A stretch of 41,863 nt of DNA from Candidatus Caenarcanales bacterium (GTDB lineage Bacteria; Cyanobacteriota; Vampirovibrionia; LMEP-6097), in assembly GCA_947459525.1 (NCBI GenBank), contig CANHDW010000006.1:1-41863 (forward strand), given 5' to 3'. The notes under the pieces are model-generated. The model saw only the letters and a list, made by a program, of their open reading frames with translations, did no database searches and was not told the DNA's origin. Shown here in pieces: positions 16,941 through 25,177 of this stretch. Both the position numbers and the translations under genes were made by a program. How positions within the stretch are numbered: the stretch's first letter is position 1; each line of letters starts with the position of its first letter.

Positions 16941-17420
16941 ATGAGTACAATCGAATCAAGCACTGAAAATCAAGTTATCAAGATGGATATACAGGATATA
17001 TTCAATACATTACCCCATAAATACCCTTTCTTAATGGTGGATAGAGTTACTGAATGTTTAGCTGGTGAATACGCTAAAGGTTATAAAAACATTTCTGTAA
17101 ATGAACCTCAATTTCAGGGACACTTTCCAGATGTATCTATTATGCCAGGAGTATTACAGCTCGAAGCGTTAGCTCAAATGTGCTGTATATGCATGCTTCA
17201 TGTAAAAGATTATTCTGTCGGTTATAAAGGAATATTTACTGGACTAGATCAGATTAGATTTAGGAAAATCGTAGTACCAGGAGACAGATTAGATATAGAA
17301 GTAAAGAAAATAAAATTCAGATTTCCTTTCGGAAAATTTGAAGTAAAAGCTACAGTAGATAGCGAAGAGAGCTGCTCTGGAGTACTTTCTTTTGCCATGA
17401 TAAAAAATACTGAGCTATAA
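16941..17420 (+). CDS. fabZ: 3-hydroxyacyl-ACP dehydratase FabZ
   Basis: It dehydrates 3-hydroxyacyl-ACP in fatty acid synthesis. The hot-dog fold motifs are LPHKYPFLMVDRV with catalytic His26 and GHFPDVSIMPGVLQLEALAQM with the catalytic Glu. At 159 residues it is slightly long because of about 14 extra polar residues at the N-terminus (MSTIESSTENQVIK). A start at the internal Met15 is possible, but AAGAAAGAGAGA upstream supports the first ATG. The lipid A genes often found beside fabZ are absent. nuoH follows after 10 bases. Confidence 0.95.
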   Translation: MSTIESSTENQVIKMDIQDIFNTLPHKYPFLMVDRVTECLAGEYAKGYKNISVNEPQFQGHFPDVSIMPGVLQLEALAQMCCICMLHVKDYSVGYKGIFTGLDQIRFRKIVVPGDRLDIEVKKIKFRFPFGKFEVKATVDSEESCSGVLSFAMIKNTEL

Positions 17421-17430
17421 ATCCGATTAT

Positions 17431-18876
17431 ATGAATTCAAGTTATAATGTTAAGGCAATGAATTCTAAAGCAGTTGACCTAAATTTACTATCCACTTTCC
17501 ATCCTAGAAAGACTTTTGCGCAAAGATCAGCATTAGTTCAGGCTTTTAAGTTTTTTATTCTAGCTGTAGTTTGGTTATCAATTATTTTCGTCGTGGCAGC
17601 TGGTGCTGGATTAACTTTCGCTTGGAAAGCACCTTTCGTATTTAACGAACTGATGCCTACTTGGTTCCCTGCTATAGATAAACAGATATTTAAAAACCTC
17701 GCTGACATTCATGCATATCTAGCTCCTACTGTCGTAGTAGCTACTATTATTCCAGTAAATGCACTATTCATGGTGCTTTGTGAAAGAAAATTCCTATCTT
17801 TACTCACTGTAAGAATCGGACCAGATGCAGTCGGACCAAATGGCGGCTTGCAAACATTAGCTGATGCTTTAAAGCTTCTTTTTAAAGAAGATACTGTACC
17901 TAAGAATTCAGACCCTATTCTATTTTTCCTAGCTCCAGCATTATTCTTCGCCCCTTCCATGGTAGTTTTTCTACCTTTATTAGCTGTAGCTGCTAATCGC
18001 CTAGGCGGTTTCATCTATGCCGATCTTGATATCAGCTTGATATTTATACTAGGATTTTTATCACTTGGCACTATGTCATTAGTTATGGCAGGTTGGGCAT
18101 CTAATAATAAATATTCACTCATGGGTGGTCTAAGAGCCGCTTCGCAAGCTATCAGTTATGAAATCCCTTTAGTCTTAGCCATAATCTCTATCATCATGCT
18201 CTCTGGCTCAGTAAATCTTTTCGAAATATCTGAAGCTCAAGCTGGTGGAATACTTAACTGGAACCTTCTTGGTAACGGTGAACTACCGAGAATACTAAAT
18301 CTGTTTGCAAGCACTAATGGTAATTTCTTTGATGGTTTCGTAACTTTAGTTTATGTGACCCTTTGCGTTAGCTTATTTTTAATCTTTATTACTGCTTCTA
18401 CGGCAGAGGTTAACAGAATTCCTTTTGATATTCCAGAAGCTGAGTCAGAATTGGTTTCAGGGTTTAACACTGAGTTTAGCGGCATGAAATTCGCATTATT
18501 TTTCTTAGCCGAATATACTAATCTGTTCATCGCTTCAGCTATAGCTTCCATATTATTCCTCGGTGGTTCTCATCTACCTATCAGCATAGAAGCAGAACAA
18601 GCACTTTACTCAGCTCTTACTAATCTAAATATTAGTCTCCCTGTTATTGGTACTTTTAATGGTATGTTCGAAGGCTTAAATTTCGTCTGGGTAATAACAT
18701 CCATAACTCTCTTGGTAAAGATCTATCTTATGTTCCTTATTGCTATCTGGGTTAGGGCTACTTTGCCAAGATTGAGACAGGATCAATTAATGGAATTTGG
18801 TTGGAAATACCTTATCCCTCTTACACTTGCCATTCTGTTCCTTATGGCTATAATTTTGGAGTATATTAAATCATGA
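17431..18876 (+). CDS. nuoH: NADH-quinone oxidoreductase subunit H, enlarged
   Basis: NuoH is the membrane subunit forming the quinone site of complex I. The conserved stretch CERKFLSLLTVRIGPDAVGPNGGLQTLADALKLLFKED and the second, EVNRIPFDIPEAESELVSGFNTEFSG, are unmistakable. At 481 residues it is much longer than the usual 320-370. Extra parts are an N-terminal segment with an added membrane helix (FKFFILAVVWLSIIFVVAAG), a loop of about 40 residues after the SGSVNLFEISEAQ segment, and another near SHLPISIEAEQALYSAL. It ends in ATGA, overlapping nuoI. An alternative start is Met10. The rest of the nuo/ndh cluster is not in the window. Confidence 0.94.
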   Translation: MNSSYNVKAMNSKAVDLNLLSTFHPRKTFAQRSALVQAFKFFILAVVWLSIIFVVAAGAGLTFAWKAPFVFNELMPTWFPAIDKQIFKNLADIHAYLAPTVVVATIIPVNALFMVLCERKFLSLLTVRIGPDAVGPNGGLQTLADALKLLFKEDTVPKNSDPILFFLAPALFFAPSMVVFLPLLAVAANRLGGFIYADLDISLIFILGFLSLGTMSLVMAGWASNNKYSLMGGLRAASQAISYEIPLVLAIISIIMLSGSVNLFEISEAQAGGILNWNLLGNGELPRILNLFASTNGNFFDGFVTLVYVTLCVSLFLIFITASTAEVNRIPFDIPEAESELVSGFNTEFSGMKFALFFLAEYTNLFIASAIASILFLGGSHLPISIEAEQALYSALTNLNISLPVIGTFNGMFEGLNFVWVITSITLLVKIYLMFLIAIWVRATLPRLRQDQLMEFGWKYLIPLTLAILFLMAIILEYIKS

Positions 18877-19379
18877 ATTTCTCAAATACATTAAAATCAT
18901 TCACTAAATTTCCTCTTGGAATCTATAACATTCTTCTAGGTATGTTTACAGTAGTGAAACACACTACTAGAGACCCTATTACCTCTGACTATCCAAATAA
19001 AATGCCTGAACTTTACGCAAGGTCAAGACACAGACTAGCTTTAAACGTAGACCCTATTACAGGTGAACATCTGTGTATCGCCTGCAAACAATGCGAAAGA
19101 GTCTGCCCTGATGCTTGTATTTCAGTTATCCCACATACTGAGGTGAAAGCCAAGTCTACACAGTTTTATATAGATCACGGTCTATGCATGTTCTGTGGTC
19201 TATGTACAGAGGTCTGCCCTACTGACTGTATTATAAACACTGTAGATTTTGAAATGTCAGAAGAGACTAGGGAAGATCTTATTTACGATATTAAAAAACT
19301 CACTCTTAGCCAAGAACAATCTAGGGAATACTTTAAGATGAAAGGCTATACACCTAAACCTAAGAAAGCTGCTGCTTAA
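18873..19379 (+). CDS. nuoI: NADH-quinone oxidoreductase subunit I (two 4Fe-4S clusters)
   Basis: This subunit carries electrons through clusters N6a and N6b in the complex I arm next to the membrane. Two full CxxCxxCxxxCP motifs are seen: CIACKQCERVCPDAC from residue 68 and CMFCGLCTEVCPTDC further on. Length (168) is normal. ATGA overlap with nuoH implies translational coupling, the usual nuoH-nuoI order. The TAA stop is followed at once by a short repeat that can fold and probably ends transcription. Confidence 0.96.
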   Translation: MNFSNTLKSFTKFPLGIYNILLGMFTVVKHTTRDPITSDYPNKMPELYARSRHRLALNVDPITGEHLCIACKQCERVCPDACISVIPHTEVKAKSTQFYIDHGLCMFCGLCTEVCPTDCIINTVDFEMSEETREDLIYDIKKLTLSQEQSREYFKMKGYTPKPKKAAA

Positions 19380-19431
19380 GGGGGCTCCCGACGGAAACGC
19401 AAAAATTAAAGCTTGAGAGCAGCCCCTCCCC
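19380..19431. repeat. Short dispersed-repeat copy filling the gap between nuoI and a convergent gene; likely bidirectional terminator
   Basis: The 52 bases between two convergent stops are GGGGGCTCCC, then GACGGAAACGCAAAAATTAA (matching GACGAAAACGCAGAAATTGA of the element), then GAGAGCAGCCCC. The outer GGGGCT and AGCCCC can pair. This is a shortened family member with both ends but not the long middle. Confidence 0.6.
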
Positions 19432-20544
19432 CTAAGCGAAACTGTATGCTAGGCTGTTTTGTTTAATCTTCCCAGTTTTATATAACTCTTGCCTTAAAGT
19501 ATCATATAAATTACCGGGAGTGGGGTTTTGAGAGATATCATGTAATTTAGATTTATGAGAGGTATCATCTAATTTTACTTTCAATAGTAAATGAGCAACT
19601 AAATCACTACACACTATTTTACTTGGTATTTTTTCTGCTTTTTCTTTGATCGAATGGGTTTCACTAGTCTCTCTGGTTTTGACATGTTCAGAATTATCTG
19701 TGGATGAAGAAAAAGCAGGAAGCCTAATATTTAAAAGACTGTCCCGTAAATGATTTAAATACTGTTTTGGTAGCTTATCTGCTAAATCACTTAAATATTT
19801 TTCAATTGAGGGTCCTAATTTCTCGTTTCCCAAAATTTGCATAGCTTTTGGAAACAATGCTGGGACATAATATTGAAGTTCTTTTTTAATTTCTTTCAAT
19901 TCAGTTAAAAAATTCGCCGTATTCTCGACATGCCCAACTTTAAAAAACTCAAAATCAGTATGGTAAGCAACAGCTCTTTTACTTGCTTCCTGAATATCCT
20001 CTATCTTCAGTTCACCATTAAATGGACTTGGATTTTCTTTACTTGGCTTCTTTGAGCGAAGATCTATATGAATAAATAATAATCCCTCTGGATTATCAGG
20101 AGTAGGGGAAATTTTCACTACTAAACCCGTATGAGTTGGGTTTAATGCCATATTTAAATATTCCTCAACCTTTAAACCTTGTTTTTTAAATTGAGCCTTT
20201 AAGTCATCTGGTAAAGGATTAGACCGAAGAATATCTTGAAGAGCTTTCTGAAGATCGTTAGTTAGCTTGTAAGGTCCGGCTTGATGAGCATCTGAAAAAA
20301 ACACAGCAGTATCACCTACTTTAGGTAAAAGCAGATTTAATTCCTTAGATAAAGCCTTAGCATGCTCAGATGCACTGACATCTGCATGTAAACTTTTCAA
20401 GTCCTTTGAAGAGACTTTCGTCGTCGTAATACCTAGAAATTTTTGAGCAAAAGGAGGTAATACCTGATAAATTTTAGCGAGACTCGACTTCGCTAAATTC
20501 ATAACAGGATCAAAAAATTTATTAACAGTTAAGTTAATAGACAT
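19432..20544 (-). CDS. Probable permuted NlpC/P60-fold (YiiX-like) protein
   Basis: The order of motifs suggests a circularly permuted papain-like fold. GDTAVFFSDAHQ comes first, then THTGLVVKISPTPDNPEGLLFIHID with a candidate catalytic His. Much later comes IVCSDLVAHLLLKV with a candidate catalytic Cys, and TPGNLYDTL, which resembles the TPGDL segment after it. YiiX/YebB-type relatives have this His-first, Cys-last order and include amidases, peptidases and acyltransferases. Between the two lies about 150 residues of helical, charged sequence, and the N-terminus has about 45 extra residues. No signal peptide is seen. The assignment rests on motif reading only. It is a single gene with its own promoter. 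Confidence 0.55.
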   Translation of the reverse strand: MSINLTVNKFFDPVMNLAKSSLAKIYQVLPPFAQKFLGITTTKVSSKDLKSLHADVSASEHAKALSKELNLLLPKVGDTAVFFSDAHQAGPYKLTNDLQKALQDILRSNPLPDDLKAQFKKQGLKVEEYLNMALNPTHTGLVVKISPTPDNPEGLLFIHIDLRSKKPSKENPSPFNGELKIEDIQEASKRAVAYHTDFEFFKVGHVENTANFLTELKEIKKELQYYVPALFPKAMQILGNEKLGPSIEKYLSDLADKLPKQYLNHLRDSLLNIRLPAFSSSTDNSEHVKTRETSETHSIKEKAEKIPSKIVCSDLVAHLLLKVKLDDTSHKSKLHDISQNPTPGNLYDTLRQELYKTGKIKQNSLAYSFA

Positions 20545-20593
20545 TAAGACACTCTAACGCCCTAATATGGCAATAATACCAATACGTATATAT

Positions 20594-20599
20594 ATTATA
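20594..20599 (-). promoter_or_regulatory. -10 box for the NlpC/P60-like gene
   Basis: A perfect TATAAT on the minus strand (in GGGTATAATATATA) lies about 50 bases before the ATG at 20544. The -35 region is weak (AGATAT at 17 bases). Confidence 0.4.
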
Positions 20600-20658
20600 C
20601 CCTAAATTGAGCTAAAATATCTATAATTGACGATTAAGCAAGGTAATAACTTGATATT

Positions 20659-21615
20659 TTAAGGTGTAAGCTGCCTAAGCTCATCTAATCTTTGAATATT
20701 TTTACGAACTGACTCTGCTGAAGATTTAAGTGCAGCTAACTCAGACTCAGTAAGCTTAAGCTCTAGAATCTGCTCAATCCCCTTACTAGACAGCTTAGTA
20801 GGCACACCAACGAAAACACCAGAAATACCATATTCACCTTCTAAATAACAAGAGCAAGGCAGTATCTGTTTTTTATTCAATAAAATCGCATCTATCATTT
20901 CTACAGCAGAACTAGCTGGCGCATAGAAAGCTGAACCGGTCTGTAAAAGATTAACTATCTCTATGCCACCTTTCTGTGTTCTTTCAACAATCGCATTAAT
21001 TTTTTCTTCTGAAAGCAGCTCTGTAAGTGGAACTCCAGCTACAGTAGTATATCTTGCGACAGGTACCATATCATCCCCGTGACCACCGAGCACACAAGGT
21101 TGAATATTTTTAACAGAAACATCTAAAGCTTCAGCGATAAAGAAAGCCATACGAGAACTGTCTAGAACGCCGGCCATGCCGATAATTTTATGCTTAGCGA
21201 CACCTTTCGCTGAAAGTATCTGGTAAGTAAGCTGAGTCATCGCATCTACTGGATTAGAAACTACGATAAATATCGCATCTGGAGAATATTTATAAGCATT
21301 TTCAATACAAGTAGTAACTATATCTGCATTTATCTTTAAAAGATCATCTCGACTCATACCCGGTTTTCTTGCTAGCCCAGCTGTCATTAAAACCACATCA
21401 GACCCTTCAGAAAGTGCATAATCAGAGCCACCTAAAATATATCTATCCTCTAGCTCTACAGGCCTTGCTTCCATAAGATCTAAAGCCTTACCTTTAGCGA
21501 TGCCCTCTGCGACATCAATTAAAACTACGTTCGCTATATTCTTTTCTGCTAATCTCTGAGCTGCCGTAGCCCCGACATTACCAGCACCAATAACTGTTAC
21601 TTTGGATTGTTTCAT
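20659..21615 (-). CDS. mdh: Malate dehydrogenase, LDH-like class
   Basis: It interconverts malate and oxaloacetate with NAD. It has the Rossmann motif VIGAGNVGATAAQ at residues 8-20, TAGLARKPGMSRDDLL in the substrate loop where Arg favours malate over lactate, SNPVDAMT, and GGHGDDMVP with the catalytic His. The 318 residues and the LDH-like sequence place it with the tetrameric bacterial MDHs. It stands alone, followed by hflX on the same strand after 59 bases. No ribosome site is obvious before the ATG. Confidence 0.95.
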   Translation of the reverse strand: MKQSKVTVIGAGNVGATAAQRLAEKNIANVVLIDVAEGIAKGKALDLMEARPVELEDRYILGGSDYALSEGSDVVLMTAGLARKPGMSRDDLLKINADIVTTCIENAYKYSPDAIFIVVSNPVDAMTQLTYQILSAKGVAKHKIIGMAGVLDSSRMAFFIAEALDVSVKNIQPCVLGGHGDDMVPVARYTTVAGVPLTELLSEEKINAIVERTQKGGIEIVNLLQTGSAFYAPASSAVEMIDAILLNKKQILPCSCYLEGEYGISGVFVGVPTKLSSKGIEQILELKLTESELAALKSSAESVRKNIQRLDELRQLTP

Positions 21616-21674
21616 AAATTCATTTTACCCAGATATGCTTAGATTGCCAAATTTCAGATTTAAAAACTTAGCAT

Positions 21675-22889
21675 TTAAGTAAAATTCTTGGATTGATTTA
21701 GCGATTCTAAATCAATCCTCTCAATCAACTCAGTTAAAGAATTCTTCTCAGTCGCTGAAATAAAAATAGGGAAAAAAGCTGCAAACTCAGATTCAAGCCT
21801 CATAATCAATAAATCTTTCTCTTCTAAAGTCATCTCCCCCTCTGTGACAGCTTCGTCCAATTTATCTAACTTATTAAATATATAATACTTTTCCTTATCC
21901 TTGTCTACATGCAACTGCCTAAGGACATCTTCAACTACACGAATTTTCAGAAAAAGACTTTTATCCGAAATATCTATTAAATGAAAAATAATATCAGCCT
22001 CAACTATCTCTGCTAGTGTGGATTTAAAAGCATCGATTAAATCTGGTGGTAAATCTTGGATAAAACCGATAGTATCTGCGATCATCACTTTCTGCTGTGA
22101 AAGCGGCAAGTAAAGCTCACCTACCGTGGAATCCAACGTAGCAAAAAGCTCATCTGCGACATAAGTATTCTGCTTTTTGGTCAGTGCGCGCTTCAGAGTA
22201 CTTTTGCCAGCATTGGTATAACCAGCGAGGGCGATAGTTTTAAAATTTTTATTTCGGCGTGAATCGCGGTGACGACGCTGTACATCACCATACTGCTCTA
22301 TCTTTCCCTCTATAAGCTTTTCACGTTTCTGTAAGTGGCGTTTCATCATCTGGGTATTCGATTCACCAGCACCGATAGTACCGATACCACCAGCCTGACG
22401 AGAAAGCTCTAGACCCATACCAAATATACGTGGTCCCATATGTTTAATACTTGCAAGCTCAATCTGCAACTTAGCTTCAACGGTAGTCGCATGTTTATCA
22501 AAAATCTTTAAAATTAAATCAACTCTATCCCAGACCTTAATCTTTTTCGGATTTTCCCAGCGTAAGCTCTCCTCATCCTCTTTTTTCTTTCCGATCTGAT
22601 AATTAATACAAAATTCTTCTAAATTATATATCTGCCGAGGTTTAAGAATATTATTAATAATAATTACATCTAAATCATCGAAATTTTCAAAACGATCTAA
22701 CAGCTCAGTAAGCTTGCCCTCACCGACATAAGTCTTATAGTTAGGACTGCTTCTTTTCTGTACTATATATTCAGAACTCACTCCACCATAAGTTTTAACT
22801 AAGCTATTAAGCTCTTCAAGCCTAAGCTCTGATTCTCTTTTAGTGACATCTGAACTAATTATGTCAATTAAGACTGCTTTTTCTTTCAT
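21675..22889 (-). CDS. hflX: GTPase HflX
   Basis: HflX splits stalled or hibernating 70S ribosomes under stress. The N-terminal HflX domain includes NYKTYVGEGKLTEL and VEAKLQIELASIKHMGPRI, followed by the GAGESNTQ loop. The G domain has ALAGYTNAGKSTL near residues 217-229, ADTIGFIQDLP (G3) and NKLD (G4). A Lys/Glu-rich stretch, IGKKKEDEESLRWENPKKIKV, is inserted before the VWDRVDLI part where relatives are shorter; I could not align it with the dispersed repeat. It begins 3 bases after the aminotransferase stop. Confidence 0.94.
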   Translation of the reverse strand: MKEKAVLIDIISSDVTKRESELRLEELNSLVKTYGGVSSEYIVQKRSSPNYKTYVGEGKLTELLDRFENFDDLDVIIINNILKPRQIYNLEEFCINYQIGKKKEDEESLRWENPKKIKVWDRVDLILKIFDKHATTVEAKLQIELASIKHMGPRIFGMGLELSRQAGGIGTIGAGESNTQMMKRHLQKREKLIEGKIEQYGDVQRRHRDSRRNKNFKTIALAGYTNAGKSTLKRALTKKQNTYVADELFATLDSTVGELYLPLSQQKVMIADTIGFIQDLPPDLIDAFKSTLAEIVEADIIFHLIDISDKSLFLKIRVVEDVLRQLHVDKDKEKYYIFNKLDKLDEAVTEGEMTLEEKDLLIMRLESEFAAFFPIFISATEKNSLTELIERIDLESLNQSKNFT

Positions 22890-22892
22890 CCC

Positions 22893-24206
22893 TTAATGGA
22901 CTTTTCCAAAAATCTTTGAAGTATGCTCTGTGATTTCATCTGCGACTAAATCTAAAAGCTCTTCCCTTAATCCACAAATAGGCACGCGGATGAACTGCTC
23001 ACAAAGAACAGGAATGTAAACACTACTAGAGATAAAGCTTTCAGAAAGCCTTTTCGCGAAATCAGGGAAACGTCCTAATACCTCATCTCTCAGCCTAAAG
23101 GACAGGAAAAAACCACCATCTGGACTTATCATCTCTAATTCTTCAGGTAAACTCGCGCTAATTTTATTTACAAAATGCTCACGGCGCTTATTAATCATAG
23201 CAACGGTATTACGCTGAAATTCATGAATAGAAGCTAATCTAGATGAATCTGACAGTATCTTTAAAGCTATTTCTTGACTGGTTCGAGAGAGGTTACTTAA
23301 AGTACCTCTGAGTACACCACCAGCTATATCTTTCCACTCAGAGACATTTTCATATTCAGGCGAAAATAGCGTCGCAGCCCCGACTCTAGCACCATACATC
23401 GCAAAGCTCTTAGATAAAGTAGAAGCGACTATTAGACTTAAATGCTCTAAACCAGCCTTCTTAAAGAAATCACCGATAAAAGATAATTTCGTATAATCCT
23501 TAGCAGTAGGTCCGAAGTCTATATAAGCTATATCTAAAATTACTAGAAATTTTTGGTTTTTATAAGTACCTAGAAGATTCGCTATCTCCATTAAATCAGC
23601 ATGGCTAATTTCTTTACCTAGAGGATTATCAAAAGGAGTATTTAAAATAAGAGTAATCTTGCTCGTAGAATCCAGCGGTAAAGACTTAACAGCGAAGTTT
23701 AAAGCCTTAGCCAAGCTATCAAGGTTAAATTTTAAATCTTTATCTAAAAGCTCAAAGTTAATAAGATTACTGCGCCCTATACCTAAAGCGACACTGTCAT
23801 AGCCCGCCCAATGTGGTCTCTGAACAATTATAGGATCATTAGACTTAGTACAAGTCATTAAAGAAAGAGAAATAGCGTTAGTACCACCACCAGTAACCAC
23901 TTCTGCACGGCGAATATTTTCAGAGTAAAGCTTATGTAAATTATCTTTACCCACGAACTCCTCAGTAATTAAAGGAGCTAAGTCCTTTAAACCACCACTA
24001 GGAGCATATTCCATATTAAGCCCTTGCTGAACTATCTCCAAAGCAGCTTGATTGAGGGCATCTGGAACTATCAACTTACCTGCATCATCCATCGCCGAAC
24101 CAACTATGGCAAGGAGCTTCTGTGAATTAGTATCCTCGCTAGCCTTTTGTACAAGACCAACTATAGGGTCTAGTGAAATTTTAGCCTTTGTTTCAAAAAA
24201 AACCAT
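22893..24206 (-). CDS. PLP-dependent aminotransferase, class I/II
   Basis: Fold type I aminotransferase of 437 residues. VVTGGGTNAISLSLMTC is the PLP phosphate region, LNTPFDNPLGKEISHADL the NPxG segment, LDIAYIDFGP the PLP-ring Asp/Tyr region, and ASTLSKSFAMYGARVGAA contains the Schiff-base Lys. The C-terminus has the arginine that binds the substrate carboxylate (FIRVPICGL). It resembles aromatic/aspartate-type aminotransferases, but the substrate cannot be named. It is followed by hflX after 3 bases and is divergent from plsC. Confidence 0.87.
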   Translation of the reverse strand: MVFFETKAKISLDPIVGLVQKASEDTNSQKLLAIVGSAMDDAGKLIVPDALNQAALEIVQQGLNMEYAPSGGLKDLAPLITEEFVGKDNLHKLYSENIRRAEVVTGGGTNAISLSLMTCTKSNDPIIVQRPHWAGYDSVALGIGRSNLINFELLDKDLKFNLDSLAKALNFAVKSLPLDSTSKITLILNTPFDNPLGKEISHADLMEIANLLGTYKNQKFLVILDIAYIDFGPTAKDYTKLSFIGDFFKKAGLEHLSLIVASTLSKSFAMYGARVGAATLFSPEYENVSEWKDIAGGVLRGTLSNLSRTSQEIALKILSDSSRLASIHEFQRNTVAMINKRREHFVNKISASLPEELEMISPDGGFFLSFRLRDEVLGRFPDFAKRLSESFISSSVYIPVLCEQFIRVPICGLREELLDLVADEITEHTSKIFGKVH

Positions 24207-24250
24207 TTTATAATAAGCTATGATAGCAAGACTCGATACTTTCTTTCTTC

Positions 24251-24895
24251 ATGAATGAAACTAAACAAAAATTTGAATTAAAAAATTTTTATGGCTCAAC
24301 CTTAAGCCACATCTCTCAGTTAATAGGAGTTTTTTTTCTTTCTTTTTACTTTAATCTTATATATAAAGTAGAAGTAGAGTTTACTGGAAAAAAATTCGAT
24401 CAAAATAAAAACTATATCTTCGCAGCTAATCACCGCTCTTTAAATGATCCACCTTTATTAGGGCTATTCATTAGACCACCCATTAGCTTTCTTGCTAAAC
24501 GTGAACTATTTTCAAACCCCATACTAGGCTACCTTATCAGCCTTTTATCTGCCGTTCCTGTAGACAGAGATAATACTGGAAGCTCTACTCTAAAATTAGT
24601 AAAAAAGATTCTTAATGAAGAAGCGTGGAAATTAGTAATCTTTATAGAAGGCACGCGTTCTAAAAATGAATATCTAGGAACACCCAATAATGGTGCGGTA
24701 TTCATGTCTAGATTAACTAAAACTCCCATAATTCCTACTGGCATAAGCTACCGAGATGATGGCAAAGTACTTATTAAATTTGGGGAGCCCTATATGCCAG
24801 AGATGAAAACTCCTATCGAAAGTGAATCAAAAAGATGTCTTGAGCTTATTTCTCAGCTTTGCGACTATAAGATAGAATCTAGTGAAAAGGTTTAA
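24251..24895 (+). CDS. plsC: 1-acyl-sn-glycerol-3-phosphate acyltransferase
   Basis: It adds the second acyl chain in phosphatidic acid synthesis. The HX4D motif is NHRSLNDP (His61, Asp66) and the second motif is FIEGTRSK. PVDRD and the IPTGISYRDD segment match motifs III and IV. A membrane helix covers roughly residues 19-39. Length (214) is normal. The start has no clear ribosome site. The gene is divergent from the aminotransferase with a 44-base gap. Confidence 0.92.
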   Translation: MNETKQKFELKNFYGSTLSHISQLIGVFFLSFYFNLIYKVEVEFTGKKFDQNKNYIFAANHRSLNDPPLLGLFIRPPISFLAKRELFSNPILGYLISLLSAVPVDRDNTGSSTLKLVKKILNEEAWKLVIFIEGTRSKNEYLGTPNNGAVFMSRLTKTPIIPTGISYRDDGKVLIKFGEPYMPEMKTPIESESKRCLELISQLCDYKIESSEKV

Positions 24896-25048
24896 CTGTT
24901 TATAATTTTTATACTACTTACAGATTAATCATCAGCCATGTTCACTAAGCACTTCCAAGAATACACGTAAACTAAATTAAATTAAACACTATAGAATCAG
25001 TGCATTGAATTAGCTTTTAAACACTAGCCTTGAAAGCTAAAATTTATT

Positions 25049-25177
25049 TAAAACTTCAAGCATCCTCCCGACCTAGGTTTCTCCACTATTACCGATTTAT
25101 ATACTTGTAAGCAACGCACAAGTTTACAAAACGCACAAAACAACAAAAGAACAACAAAGTCAATTTGGAGGAGAACA
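25049..25177 (+). promoter_or_regulatory. Flagellin upstream region: candidate sigma-28 promoter and strong ribosome site
   Basis: Two candidate flagellar promoters are seen: TAAAACTT-N10-CCCGACCT (25049-25074) and CTAGGTTT-N10-ACCGATTT just after. Each keeps part of TAAAGTTT-N11-GCCGATAA, with a spacer one base short. The leader is about 80-100 bases and ends in TTTGGAGGAGAACAATG, the strongest ribosome site in the window, as expected for an abundant protein. The stretch from 24896 to 25048 shows nothing else. Confidence 0.35.

Noticed and set aside
22540-22610. Charged insertion in HflX as a repeat copy
   Set aside because: The GAGGATGAGGAG stretch is only a generic acidic match; the GAAAACGCAGAAATT core is absent.
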